64,000 nt of DNA from Lineus longissimus (Eukaryota; Nemertea; Pilidiophora; Heteronemertea; Lineidae). The notes beneath the pieces were generated by a model that worked only from the letters and a program-made list of their open reading frames with translations, did not search any database and was not told the DNA's origin. Within the stretch, counting starts at the first letter, position 1. The number at the start of each line of letters is the position of its first letter. This document shows, in pieces, positions 23,201-34,181 of the stretch. The translations under genes were made by a program, and so were the position numbers. The stretch spans positions 5,580,001 to 5,644,000 of the forward strand of contig NC_088319.1 of assembly GCF_910592395.1 (NCBI RefSeq), in the 5' to 3' direction.

Positions 23201-23458
23201 GTAATTGATGGAATTCCTGAACTTGGTGAACTTTATGATTTGAGTTCGACATATTGGAATCGTCGTTATACTGCCCTGGCTTGGATCATGTCCAATCTCT
23301 GGCACTTGAACTCCGCCATCAACTTCTACCTCTACTGTGCCTCGGGAGGGGCCAGGTACAGAAACGACGTCGGGAGAATATTTCGTAGGATAGTCTCATT
23401 ATTCGGGCAAGAAAGTAGGCCCGATTGGCAAGCGACTCGCATAGCTTCAAATGATTAA
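20213..23458 (+). CDS. Class A GPCR copy D (three exons), most diverged
   Basis: The exons are 20213-20520, 22313-22518 and 22923-23458, with the same phases as B and C. The product is 349 aa, longer at the C-terminus (RIVSLFGQESRPDWQATR). TM1 is GIPGNILAFVISLQRPN and TM2 carries AGADFLVIINL. Exon 2 begins LFWYNAFTF, so the Cys at the start of TM3 in copies B and C is Phe here. IDRVIAVRFPL is retained. TM7 reads NSAINFYLYC. With no Cys in the second extracellular loop either, the canonical class A disulfide is absent. Intron 1 (1.8 kb) contains G-rich repeats around 21,700-21,850. The start ATG has the same distance to TM1 as in B and C. Confidence 0.87.
21690..21852. repeat. G/C-run repeat cluster in intron 1 of copy D
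   Basis: Long G tracts alternate with repeats of CCCCCAATGTACTG and GGGGGTTTGGGGG (two to three copies). It is probably a degenerate tandem or SINE-tail repeat. Read length over the homopolymers may be unreliable. Confidence 0.5.
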
Positions 23459-24435
23459 GTACGACATATGTTAATGCAATTTCTCGATGAATCGTTATAG
23501 GCAATTTCCCGATACCTCTTTATTTCCAATTTTACATCCGGTTACGCATGCACATGAACAAATATACCCTGAGTTACCTTGGGTACTTATCAGTGCGCAT
23601 GCGCAACCAGATGCAGAATCGGGAAAGTTCGTTCGGCCTTCTGCTAACCGGGTTGTTGATTCGAACTCCTCAAAGGAGATTTCATTACTTTTATTGCCAT
23701 TCGTTACAAGTGGTCATTGTGCACAAGGTGACCAGCCTGACTGTCTGTTTACCTTTTTCCCAGCATGTTTCTTTTCCTCCGGTGATATTTGCCATGGAGA
23801 CAAATACGCCAGAAGGGAGGTTAACTGCTAGAGCGCAACCAAGTTCCGTAGCGGTTTAGAATGACGCATCACAACTATAAGACACAAGAACAATAGAAAG
23901 CCGTATGCATCTAAAACAACGAAGTTTTAAGCAAACCTTTATATTTATAAGCTGATATAAATTCCTACTTTACAGTCATTTATATTATTCACATGTAAAT
24001 ATTCTCCATCACAACCCACTCGGTCTGAGGAGATTCACAATTTGTCCCGAACAGTTTGTTCGTAAGAATCGAAAGAGAGACAAGCCGTAGCAAATGAGTT
24101 GATTTCTGATAACATCAAAGAAAGAAAATCCGTACTTGTTTGAAATATTGTACTTTGGAATACATGAATCTTGAAATTCTACTGAACGTCTCTTCCATTA
24201 TAATCATACATTTGTGTCAAAACCTCCAAAATACACCAGAAGTGTAAACTCACAAATCAAGAAGGGACACAAACGTGGGATGTATTTGGAGGTTAGCGAT
24301 GAAAATGAACACAGATTGAGGCCTGTAGAATTCACAATAAAACGCTAAAAACTATCATGACAATGTTACTATGTCAGTGATACATTTAGAATCGTATACA
24401 TGTACCTATATTCACCTGAGACCAAATCTTCTCCT
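23459..24435. other. 3' flank of copy D and spacer
   Basis: I see no gene or clear repeat. Two overlapping plus-strand frames at 23,487-23,859 have no recognisable domain and no counterpart behind the other receptor copies. Confidence 0.5.
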
Positions 24436-24945
24436 TTAAAGGGGCACCTGGAGTATAAATAGTGTGGGAGGGGATGATAGCATGCAAATGTCTGCCTGTT
24501 ACTATCATGAAGAGAGCTCCTGGGCTTTTCACAATGTTTTAAAAAAATTCTTTGTCACTATCAAACACATTTGAATGAATTTGATATCAGACACTTATGA
24601 ATAACATAGGAACATGATGTATTAAAATCAACCTGAGAAGTCGTCTATGTTATGAGATTATGGTACTTTTTTACACAGCACTGTTGAAAAGCCTTGAAGT
24701 TGAATTTACCAGCTTGAATCTGATTGGTTATAGCCCTGGTGATGCATTATTTACAAACATTGAGCACATGGCTAATAATCATGAGTGAGCATGCAGGAAA
24801 GAACTAGATATGCTGAAGATCATGCATAATAAAGAGTTTCCTACCAAAGTGATTTTGGTCTGTTTTCTGTATCCTTTAGTCCATAAGTATATATCCTTAT
24901 CCTACTGAATTATATATATTTTAATCCTACTGAATAATGTACATT

Positions 24946-25860
24946 GGGTGATTTCAAAGTCAGTTTTTAGATTTAGTTTTAAAACTAAATGGAACACTAA
25001 AACCCTTGATTAAACCAGCATTGAAATGAAGTGGGTTTTAGTTTCATCCTATTTCAAAGTCGATGTTTGTTGGTTTTAGCATTATGTCCGGTTTTAGCTT
25101 AAAACTAAGGGATGGTTTTAGTGTCAAAAACTAACACCGGGACTAAAACTAAAACTCTCCACAACACCAGAAATGAAATCAGTTCTGGTGTTAGTTTTGA
25201 CACTCAGATTTAGCATTATCCTATTTCAAATTAGGTTTTAGTTTCACACTGAAACCAATTGGAACACCAAGGTCTGATCTTAATCCCAGCTCGGTGTTAT
25301 ATTTGGAAGATTTGTAGTGCATTTTGTATTACCAATAAAACTAACACCTTAGGCATTAACACCGAGTGGATTTCAAAGTTGGTGTTGGTGTTAAGAAGGG
25401 AAAAAAATCATGTTGTCCGTACCATTTCAAGGAGTGGTTGCTGGTATTTTGAACGCTGATGGGAATGATGATGGACGTGAAAGAAGACGACCAAATTTGT
25501 ATTTCTGACAAATGTTTTCAATGTTTTGACAATTTTTATTTGAGGCGTTTGCTAAAATTCTTGTCAGGCAAGATTGGAAGCGGTTTCAATAGGGAAACAA
25601 CAGTAACAACGACAACAACATGCATGTTTGGTTTTTCCAAGGTTTTATCTCTGTCCATCTTGGTGTTAGTTTTACCTGCAGAATAAAACTTCTCCTTAGT
25701 TTCAGCCCACGTTTTAGGTGTTTAGATAAAACCAGGTGTTAGTGTTAAACTAAAACCTCGAATTGGTCTTATCCAGACATAGGTTTTTAGGGGTAGAAAT
25801 AAAGAATAAAACTGACACTAACACCCAACACTAAAACCAAAACCAACTTTGAAATCACCC
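24946..25860. mobile_element. 915-bp foldback element with TTTTAGTT-rich arms
   Basis: Its ends are perfect inverted copies of GGGTGATTTCAAAGT, flanked by ATT on both sides (24,943-24,945 and 25,861-25,863). The interior is built from many copies of a short AACTAAAACC/GGTTTTAGTGTTAG motif in both orientations. The open frames inside (25,259-25,686) are low complexity and not convincing genes. Confidence 0.75.
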
Positions 25861-26179
25861 ATTGTATATGATACTAATAATCCAAGTCTATAACTATGTG
25901 ATGTCACAATCCTACTGAATATTGTTTTGTTTAGATGATCCATGTCTATGATAGGGTAGTCTACGCAATTCTATAATTCTAAAGCATATATATTTGCTAA
26001 TCCGCATAAGTATTATGATAGATATCCATGGTATCTATGATTGAAATAAGGAGCAAAATCCTAGAATCCTCGAAAATTAAAACTGTCACAAATTTGTCAA
26101 AGTGCACTGTAAATTTCAAAATCGTCCAAAACACCTTCTCAAAAAAATAATGTAGTCTATCTATCAGTGCTGCTGAAAC

Positions 26180-26796
26180 CTATTGCCACTTATGGCCCAT
26201 GTATGGAATCCCTGGCGGATTTGGATAAAGATTTCTCACAGTCTCCAAAACACAATCTGGCATCACTTCACGACATGTCCAAACTATTGATGGGTCATCT
26301 GCCATATACTGCTGTTGCATCTGCTGTTTTTTGCCAATATAGAGAGGATGGTTCCAGGATCCCCGGTCCTCCATCATTTTCCAAAATTTTTTGTAAAGTT
26401 GTTTCCTGATCACATTATTTCCATTTCTGGGTGCTTGTCCATTTCCCAGCCATCTTTGTGGATGAGTAGTCACACATGGAGAAGAATTGCAATGTTGGCA
26501 CATATCTGTCCCTGGCACAGGAGCAATAACTGGTTCGGATAGTTCATGGTCCTCCTCCTGTGGTTGTGGTGGGGGTGGATCAACTACACCACCAGGCACA
26601 GGCAAAGGTTCCAGCTCATCATTATCTCCTTGAATATTCCCCTCATTCTGTATATCATCTTGCAGTGCTTGATTCTCCTCATTTGGAGGATGGTCTAATT
26701 CAACATAGTCCCAATTATAGAAATTAAAAAAGCATGTATAGCTTCCCTTTGTTCAGTAGTAAGTGCAAGGGAAACAACCTTCAATTCTTCTGCCAT
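26180..26796 (-). pseudogene. Small Cys/His accessory protein of the 24-29 kb transposon, frameshifted
   Basis: The ATG at 26,796 (MAEELKVV) opens a frame that changes register at a six-T run (26,726-26,731), then runs to the stop at 26,180-26,182, about 205 residues in all. The second part has an acidic, Pro-rich linker, a CQHCNSSPC cluster, a conserved-looking block (RKQLYKKFWKMMEDRG), then REVMPDCVLETVR and the C-terminal GHKWQ. It starts 15 nt after the transposase stop on the same strand, so both could sit on one transcript or on alternatively spliced ones. One missing T would explain the break, either a mutation or a homopolymer sequencing error. I cannot assign it a family. A zinc-binding transposition cofactor is an inference. 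Confidence 0.55.
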
Positions 26797-26811
26797 GGTG
26801 TGATCTACAAT

Positions 26812-28650
26812 CTACTGACTTGAACCTGGAACAGGCCCGCCAAATTCACTATGAATGGGACAGTCCAAGCGTGGGGGGTGCATGGATGTGTGCATCCACC
26901 TATCCAGAATCTCATCACGGTAGTCATAAGTTTTTTTCACCAACACTGGCTTCCCCACTTGTCGCCTTGGTGCCTTGGCACCAAACACAAATTTGACGGA
27001 GGTATGGTCACGGTTAACATTCGCGTTCCAGTCGATCAAAGCCAGATTTGTCCTCAGTTTGTAGGACCTCTCTCCAAAGACAATCCTTTTGTCGTGAAAT
27101 TGGAGGAGGGCGTTGTTGAATGATTCTACGTACAGTGTGTCTTTTGATCCAGCATAATTTTGGGGTCTTTTATATATGTCCAATTTGTAGAGATAGTCTT
27201 TTAGCAATTTCTCTGCGACTGTGTCCGTAATCAGTTTCTTCGAGGGCTCGTAATGTTCCTCCTGGCATCGCGAATCTTTGCTGCATTTGCTGTGGTTGCC
27301 TTGATAATGGTCAATGATATTACCAATCCCAGCTCTCAGTTTCTGTTCATCTGCGTCACAGTTTTTAATGCACCAGTACACATGCGTCTTAATCGACGCA
27401 GCTTTGTCAGCTAGCTGTTGATGCCATTTTTCCCCCATGTCCTTTTTTGGGCCTTGCGTTATCTTCCTTACACTCTTGGCAATACCCTTCGTGGTATGCC
27501 AGATGTCTTCGGCGTTTCGTGTTTCTTTTCTCTCCTCGGTAACAAACTTTGTTATGCTGTTGTTGTGATCATGACTGTGATAACGTACAGGAACTTGTTG
27601 GTCATCGAGTACTTTATAAATCTCTTTCACACCGATCAGCTCATGTCTTTGTGTCACAGGATCATCCACCGTCTTCGAAATGGTAGCGATGTGGAGCACC
27701 TTGTGGCTCTGGTCGCCAAGGCAAACAACATCACTAAATTCGGCATTCTTGCGCCAGCAGTGGCGAGCATCTGTCGAAATATCTATCGCTTCTACACCAT
27801 TTGCCATTGAAAGGCTTCTTTCCATGAGGATAGCATCTTGTTTTGACTCTTCAGCCTGTTGCTGCACAATCGGACAATAAGTGTCCATAAATCTGTTCAG
27901 GGTTTCTGATGATAGCACTCCAATATCAGAGCTTTCCACGAATTTGGTGTATTGCACTGGCAGTAGTCCTGATGTAAAAAAGCCATGGGCTAGCCTCGCA
28001 TTGACTAGAAACTTGCCACCATTCTCAACATGTGGGGAAGAGGTCCAGTGGAGATTGTGCTGCTCCGTTCCTTGGCATGCTAAGGTCAAACAAGCTGTGT
28101 GACCATCCCTTCTGAACTCCTTCGTGTGCAGATTGCCCTTGCAATTTAGGGAATGGGTCTGTACCCTGCCAATCAAGTTCCTGATAGAGGACCCGGTACA
28201 GACAAAAAGTGGCTGCTTGATATCTTCTTTTGCACAAAGCTGGTAACTGGGTGTTACTTGAGGCACAGTTGTGCTGGTCATTGCTGGTGATGAAGCGTCA
28301 TCATTTTTATTGTGAGTCGCATTATTTTCCACATAAAAGTCAATCACTTCATTCAGGAATTGATAGTTGGAGACCACTGAACATATCCCTCCACCAAGTT
28401 TTGCCTTTATCCTGTCCATTTTGTTAAAAAAGTTCACCTTTTCTTCATCGTTTGCGCAATAAAATTTCAGTCCTCCTTTCACAAGAGCTTTCTTCGTCTC
28501 AGTTGCCTCATTTCTCGATCGATTGGTACTTTTTCGTTTCCTCGAATGCTGTTGGCGGTTCTCATCACTGAATCTCTCCAGGCCTAGGTCTACATCCCGG
28601 ACCCCTTCACTACTAGCAAGAATGTTCATTTCACTTTCCATTGTTGTCAT
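26812..28650 (-). CDS. Kolobok-type DDE transposase, intact, no THAP domain
   Basis: This is one uninterrupted 612-codon frame. The N-terminus is basic and Ser-rich (SRKRKSTNRSRN near residue 40), suggesting a nuclear signal. The first catalytic Asp lies in ISTDARHCW (about residue 293), the second in YHSHDHNNS (about 359), and the Glu in LYVESFNNAL (about 509). DIWHTTKGIAKS between the second Asp and the Glu corresponds to DIWHVAKG in the spliced THAP transposase at 47 kb. A Cys/His-rich insertion (HSKCSKDSRCQEEH) precedes the Glu. The product would cut and paste the element at TTAA sites. It is intronless, unlike its relative. No frame damage is seen, so the copy may be recent or still active. 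Confidence 0.8.
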   Translation of the reverse strand: MTTMESEMNILASSEGVRDVDLGLERFSDENRQQHSRKRKSTNRSRNEATETKKALVKGGLKFYCANDEEKVNFFNKMDRIKAKLGGGICSVVSNYQFLNEVIDFYVENNATHNKNDDASSPAMTSTTVPQVTPSYQLCAKEDIKQPLFVCTGSSIRNLIGRVQTHSLNCKGNLHTKEFRRDGHTACLTLACQGTEQHNLHWTSSPHVENGGKFLVNARLAHGFFTSGLLPVQYTKFVESSDIGVLSSETLNRFMDTYCPIVQQQAEESKQDAILMERSLSMANGVEAIDISTDARHCWRKNAEFSDVVCLGDQSHKVLHIATISKTVDDPVTQRHELIGVKEIYKVLDDQQVPVRYHSHDHNNSITKFVTEERKETRNAEDIWHTTKGIAKSVRKITQGPKKDMGEKWHQQLADKAASIKTHVYWCIKNCDADEQKLRAGIGNIIDHYQGNHSKCSKDSRCQEEHYEPSKKLITDTVAEKLLKDYLYKLDIYKRPQNYAGSKDTLYVESFNNALLQFHDKRIVFGERSYKLRTNLALIDWNANVNRDHTSVKFVFGAKAPRRQVGKPVLVKKTYDYRDEILDRWMHTSMHPPRLDCPIHSEFGGPVPGSSQ

Positions 28651-29214
28651 TTCAACTTCTACTGCAATTTTGAGGGCTTCAGTATAACAGTTATTTAACC
28701 TATCTTACCCAGAAATGGTACAGTCCGGCTAATTACCAGTGTCCTGGCACAGCCTGGTGCAACAGGATGAGAATAAATAACTTCAGATAGCAAGTTTATA
28801 AGTACCCCCTGGCAACTGACTTCTGTAAATTTGTAATGTGATTTTATTGCTTCTTGTCCAATTTAAGAAAATTAGATTGAACAAAAACAATGAACTTTTA
28901 CATTGATAAACAAGGCAAGAAGCTGACAATTTGCTTGACCTTTCTTTGGCTTATGAGTAAGAAAGTCTGGCCACATGTTCAAACTATTTCAAAAGCTGTT
29001 GAACTAACTGAACATAACCACACTGCTCAAATGCAAAACCACTCAATAAATACTGTAGCCATGTGGAAATTTGGCGGGAGTGACATCACAAGATAGCATG
29101 ACAGATACTCATCAGCTGTGAATGGCCAATCAGGTCAGGTTAGATACCACATGCTGTGTTTATAGAACAACCTCCAGATTGTCCACTAGTCACCAGTACC
29201 ATATGGCCCTTTAA

Positions 29215-29928
29215 ACTATCTAGTGGACTGACACATATTAAAAGGATAATAGCAATTATAGGTTCTTTAATCCATACTTGTTAACAGTAAAAAGTTTTAT
29301 CTGATATATTTTTCAAAAGGATTTGATGATACCGTATTTGTTCATTTGTTGTTTGGTCTTCATCACGCTCGCCTGAAAGTAGAATGAGAATCGTTTTAGC
29401 TATGTCTGGTTTTACTCTCTGAAACATGTTTATAATGTTTACCAAAAATGAAAAACATGAAAATAAATGGAGACATTTCTGATATAGGTGGCTTCCTGGT
29501 GCCCGATGTGAATCACCTTTCGGAGTGTACTAAATCAAATTCTTTGTACTTGTAAAGCTCCATTCCAAACACTCTTTACTGTTCATTCTAAGCTAGCAGT
29601 AGAGATAATGGTTTGGCAGCAGGGGTGAACGAGGGGGTTGGGGTCTGGCCGTAAACGTGTTTTTTTAATTAACTAATCGATATTGAGTTCTCATATAGCG
29701 CTCTTCCAGGTTTCCCTGCTCAAAAACGCTTTTGGGATACCATATTATTACTGGCCTGGTCTCCACAGAAATCAATCAGGGGTTTCAAGGAGCAATCAGA
29801 AGCCGCTCACTTGAACACGACCAGTAGGGTATGCAAAGGAAACTTAGTCTAACATATCCATGATAACTTCAGTGGCCTGGTACATAAACCATGCAAAACA
29901 GAGGCACAGTACCCAGGCACATCCTCAC
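29215..29928. other. Spacer, possible 3' end of a minus-strand gene
   Basis: A CTTTCAG acceptor on the minus strand near 29,373 is followed by a frame that would end at once in TGA TGA if joined to the exon at 29,929-30,200. That would make 29,370 and below its 3' untranslated region. Nothing else is recognised. Confidence 0.3.
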
Positions 29929-30200
29929 CTAAACTGCTTCCCAATCTCTTCACACAACTCGGCTTGCCACTGTGACCCCGCCTTCTCCATCATCTGTACA
30001 GCACTGGACAGCGTGAAGGTGAAGCCCTCATAGTGCGCGCGGCCCTGTAATCCTCCTCCACGTGGTGGCCACAGTTCCACTTCTAATGACATATCTTCCC
30101 TTGATGCAGGCTGCCGCTGGAGCAGCGGATGATACCCTTCTGAGAGATGTAGGCTTGTGTATGGTCCTTCCGGCAGACCCAGGCGTATCCGATGTCATTC
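29929..30200 (-). CDS. Exon of an unrecognised minus-strand gene, with an apparent frame change
   Basis: An acceptor (TTTCAG) precedes base 30,200 and a donor (GTGAGG) follows 29,929. The first part reads NDIGYAWVCRKDHTQ onward with mostly C or G at third codon positions. From about 30,100 the coding signal continues one frame over (REDMSLEVELWPPR, then HYEGFTFTLSSAVQMM, ending EEIGKQF). A single-base indel near the AAGGGAAG word would join them. A tiny intron is less likely because no good GT donor exists there. I do not recognise the protein. Upstream exons should lie at higher coordinates, but none is clear. Confidence 0.4.
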
Positions 30201-33200
30201 CTGAAACGAACAACGACCAGTCTAGTGTGAAATTGAAATTGAAATGGTTTTTGAGGGGGATTTTACATGTTGTGCTCGATAATCGTGATAGTGAGTGAAA
30301 TGCTATAAAAACGAAACGAGGTAAATGTACTGATATAAAGGATACGGAGTGAATGACAAAGGTGAAGGACCATGTTCCACCCAGGCTCCTATCTGTACTG
30401 TGCATACTAAGGCACCTTAAGGCTATTAATTTGACCCTCTAGCTCTTACCTATTATCACACTTTATCAACGTGCCAGTGTTGAAGTGGGCTGAATATCGG
30501 ACCCGACTATCAAACTACGACAAGTTCTTGTCGTCCTCTAGGTCGTTGGAATCCCTATAGCCGACCAATCAGGGAGGAAATAAGTAAAAAGATAAAACGG
30601 GGCTCGGTTCGGTTTAATTTGTTTGCTCACAGGGCATTTGTAGAGATTTAAAAAGATTGATTCGCGGGTGAACACGTCCTTCAGTTGTCCCAGTCAAATC
30701 GAAGAGAGCGTTCAATCCTTAACATGCAACTATGCAGGGCCTTAACCCGACATTTACCAATCACATAGGCCGACGTGCAGGTCAGCTGACTGTATTTAAT
30801 ATAACCTGGATAACAACTGGGCCCAGACCTCAGCAAACCGGCGATCCCTTATCAAACTAAAGTGAAACCATTTTCTAAAGCCTGTTAACACCAGAGATCG
30901 GTAACACCAGTAATGTTTATATCACGTTCATTTGCTGTCGTCGGTTTAGGCCCATCGAACCCCCATGAAAGATCTGTCGAGGGGGCCGATGTTGACGAGG
31001 TTTGCCCTGATAATGCTTTGATTAGATGGTAGAGCAATGGGAATGGAGGCCTGGGTGCGAGCGGGATTTGTTTGAAGACAATATACCGTGTATTAGGCTA
31101 GGCCAGAATTCGTTTTACTGCAAGTTAAGGGGAAATAACGTAACGTATCAACTTACTTTGGACAACTTTCAGCAGACCACTTAAAATCCGTCAAATTGTG
31201 GTACTATTCTCCATATCGAGAACTTGAGTCAGATGAGCTGGAAGAACTACTGCTCTATGCCATATTTTCTAAGTTAAGCTAAGCTGGTTGGGCGTGGCGC
31301 CATATAATACTTATTTTGGGACTGTATGACAAAGAAACGAAATGTACGCCCTCGACGACTCAAATTAAATAACTATAAAACTCACCGATTACTCTCTTCC
31401 TCTTGAATCCTTTTACTCATACTCTAGCCATCCCTGTGACGACTGGCTGGACCCGCTATCTGTCCGTTTACAGCTACGGGTTTGTTTGTTTAATATATAT
31501 ACATAAATCACATCAACCGGCCAGGTTTTTCCAATGAATAAACTCCCACATCCGAATGTTGATTATTGCGGTAGTGGCACTCCATAGACAACTCCGACGT
31601 ACAAAACTAAATCACAAAACCACGCGCATTTAAAGTTGCATTGCGGTTATTCAAACATATAACACGAATGATTATCACGGCATAAACACGACGAAACGAT
31701 AACTCATATATACACACACTAAAAGTCGCCAAGGAATACAGCAAAAACGCGACGAGCTAGCCCGCAAAAATAAACATACACCTGACAGTCTCGGAAAAGA
31801 TCAAAGTCGTACAACGCACGAGGTACGCAAGCAAGCCAACCGCGAAATCGTAAACTTATATATACTGTTCAAACTAGAATCTTGATGACGATTTCCAAAC
31901 GAGTGTTTTGTAGACAACTTCTAAATTCAGGTTCTACGTCTTCTGCACGATATAATCTCCCAACAGAATAACATTGATTCTCGAATCGAACGATATAAAG
32001 TTACAAATTTGGCACTAATCTACGAACAAAGAGCAAACTATTCTGATACTAAAAAACCGCCATTGTCTTTCTTTCCATTGTCTTTCTTCCCATTGTCTTT
32101 CTTCCCATTGTTCTCGTCCCATCCGGGCACTCCCCGGTCTCACTGACAAGTCAGCCGTTCGGTGGGCCGGCGCAAGCCGACGCCTGAACATAAGCATTCT
32201 GCTCAGAATATTGTAAGGATTGAAAAAGTCCGGTTGAAATGATGTAGAAAGGTCGTCCTTGCTCCTCTAGTTTACCCTAAATGATAAACCTGAGTGGATA
32301 GAAAGCACCTCTTGCTATTTAAGTCAAGCTCGGACAATAACCTCGAGAGGATTCGCACTCACTTCATGCAAGATGTATGAAACAAACGACGAACTAGTCT
32401 CGGATTTTCCCGCTTCCCTTCCATTATGAACGATGTTGGTTCTAGGTAGCCTAATACCATTAGGCCCACGAGTGGCGCTGAAGTGGCAGCCATCCGGGGG
32501 CCTCATTCTAAACGATTTTTAATTTTTGTAATCCTTGCCGTGAATATTGGAAAATACGAATCTTCGGCTAGGAATAAGTTTTAGTGTTTACAGTTGGTTT
32601 TTCATATAGATTATCTGTTTCAGTCGTAAGTTACACTGATTTGATTGTTAGTTTTATGGATAAGCAGATTTAATTGAATAAAATATTCGATCAACCAATT
32701 CGACCAACTTCTGTTCAGGTGGCCACTGTGTAACAGTTCATTCCAAAACGAGGCGGGTACTGTTGGTGATTGCATTTAGCATCTACCTTGTGGAACCACT
32801 ATTGGCCAGTTCCGGGCCACTCTATGTAATGTAATCGAGAGATTGGTTGAGTCACTCTAGGTCCTAGGAGAAAACAGCCCACCAGACATCCCAGTTATAT
32901 ATTCCCCGTTGCACACCTTGCGGACCACGTGGGCATTAGGTTTGAATCACGCAATGCAGCCCAAGGGGAAGCCCTGGCTGGATTTCTCGGTATTTTAAAT
33001 ACACTGTCACAGCCGTCGTTCGTTTTCTTTAAGCGCTCAAGTATATTGCAAAATCTACTGGGAAGCTCTAGCTGGATTTTCCATCTCAATGGCACATTGC
33101 ATTCGGCCGACATAGCCATGTTTCGTTTTGGAAAGGATCGCGCCATCTGGTGTTAGCAGAAGCTATGCCAATTTGTAAACCATGTACAGTACATGTAAAC

Positions 33201-33304
33201 AGTTCTTGCAATCAAGGCTGTTCTACCTCAATGTTTTACCTCAACGTTTATTGTTCTGTACGTGTTTCCCTCTATTTATAAGTCATGGTCTTTCTAGCTG
33301 TCTA
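30201..33304. other. Gene-poor stretch
   Basis: No convincing coding exon. Bases 32,054-32,110 hold four tandem copies of a 14-bp CCATTGTCTTTCTT unit. A minus-strand frame starting at 33,146 (MARSFPKRNMAMSAE) looks like a possible first exon but has no clear donor or partner. Low confidence. Confidence 0.4.
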
Positions 33305-33542
33305 TTAAAGGCCATATATCTAGGTTTGAAAACATGCTTGATACTCATGAAATATGTTGAGGGTTAAAAAAACAAGATTCCAGACATTGACAAAATTCAA
33401 TAATAAAGTCATTATTTAGTTATTTCAATTTTCAATTTTAAACTATTTGAATTTCCCACCACACACAACTTTAGATTAGTTCCACATGTGGCCGCTAGGG
33501 ATTTTTTGATGACGTAGATCAGGCTAGTCAGAACAAAGCAAG

Positions 33543-33617
33543 ATGGCTTCCGTATACAGTTCAGAGAGTGAGAGCAGTGAATTTGAGGATGTTTTGGTCG
33601 ATACAGAAGTTGGGTAG
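33543..33617 (+). pseudogene. Ballast-type protein N-terminus, second family A remnant
   Basis: A 24-codon frame (MASVYSSESESSEFEDV onward) corresponds to the first residues at 12,277 with one substitution. The sequence then diverges and a TAG follows at once. It is truncated relative to copy 1, which reaches the PYMFEP motif. Confidence 0.6.
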
Positions 33618-33721
33618 TATGAGTGTTGTGTGCATCAGCAGTGTATAAATCATGAAATAGTGTTCAACTCACTTCTTGATGTTTACGTTTTTTGGCTAAC
33701 GAACGTTCCTTTGGAGGCTGT

Positions 33722-33836
33722 TGTAACGACCTCTGAAGTTAGGACGACGATAAATAATGGCCAACATAAGACACGAGTTGCGACTGACTCCGGAACTACT
33801 TTATTATAATGATGTATCAATACGCAATACACTACA
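33722..33836 (-). repeat. Gypsy-2 left LTR (3' LTR)
   Basis: Starts TGTAACGACC and ends CACTACA. It equals 38,642-38,756 except for C instead of A four bases before the final TACA. The TG...CA ends are intact. Confidence 0.95.
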
Positions 33837-33850
33837 TCTCCCTTTCTTCG
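33837..33850 (-). other. Gypsy-2 polypurine tract
   Basis: On the minus strand GAAGAAAGGGAGA abuts the 3' LTR, the standard position for the plus-strand DNA primer. Confidence 0.7.
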
Positions 33851-34181
33851 AAAAAGAAGAAAAAGTTAGAAGACATACAATAACAATGATACATGAAGAT
33901 GGAATAAAGATAAGACCATTAGAGGATTCAAAGGTCTGAAAGTAGATTCAAGAATAAGTCACTTTAACTACAACAAAGTAACAAATTTAGAAGGGGAAAA
34001 AAACACACCAAATGTGATAAACAAATTTAGAAAATTACTGATTTTGCGTTTTGTAAGTTTCTCTAGTTTCCACACTATTCCAGATTACTCAGTTTTCCAA
34101 TACCACTATTGAGTAGAAGACTCAAAACTTATACCAACATGAACCAGTCTAGTTAGCACAACACTCTACACAAGTACACAT

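Larger units (their letters stand above)
24440..29210 (-). mobile_element. Kolobok-type TTAA transposon without THAP, two minus-strand genes
   Basis: TTAA flanks both sides (24,436-24,439 and 29,211-29,214). The ends read AGGGGCACCTGG and, inverted, AGGGCCATATGG (9 of 12 agree), a short weak TIR. Between them are an intact DDE transposase (28,650-26,812) and a small Cys/His frame (26,796-26,180), plus a nested foldback element (24,946-25,860). The catalytic motifs match those of the THAP transposase at 45-50 kb (D-A-R, D-I-W-H, V-E-S-F), which supports the same superfamily. The element ends are less certain than the genes. Confidence 0.6.

Noticed and set aside
27418-27810. 130-codon plus-strand frame
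   Set aside because: Antisense shadow of the intact transposase, whose catalytic motifs are on the minus strand.
32015-32197. 60-codon frame with EERQWEERQW repeats
   Set aside because: Translation of a 14-bp tandem repeat, with no splice context.
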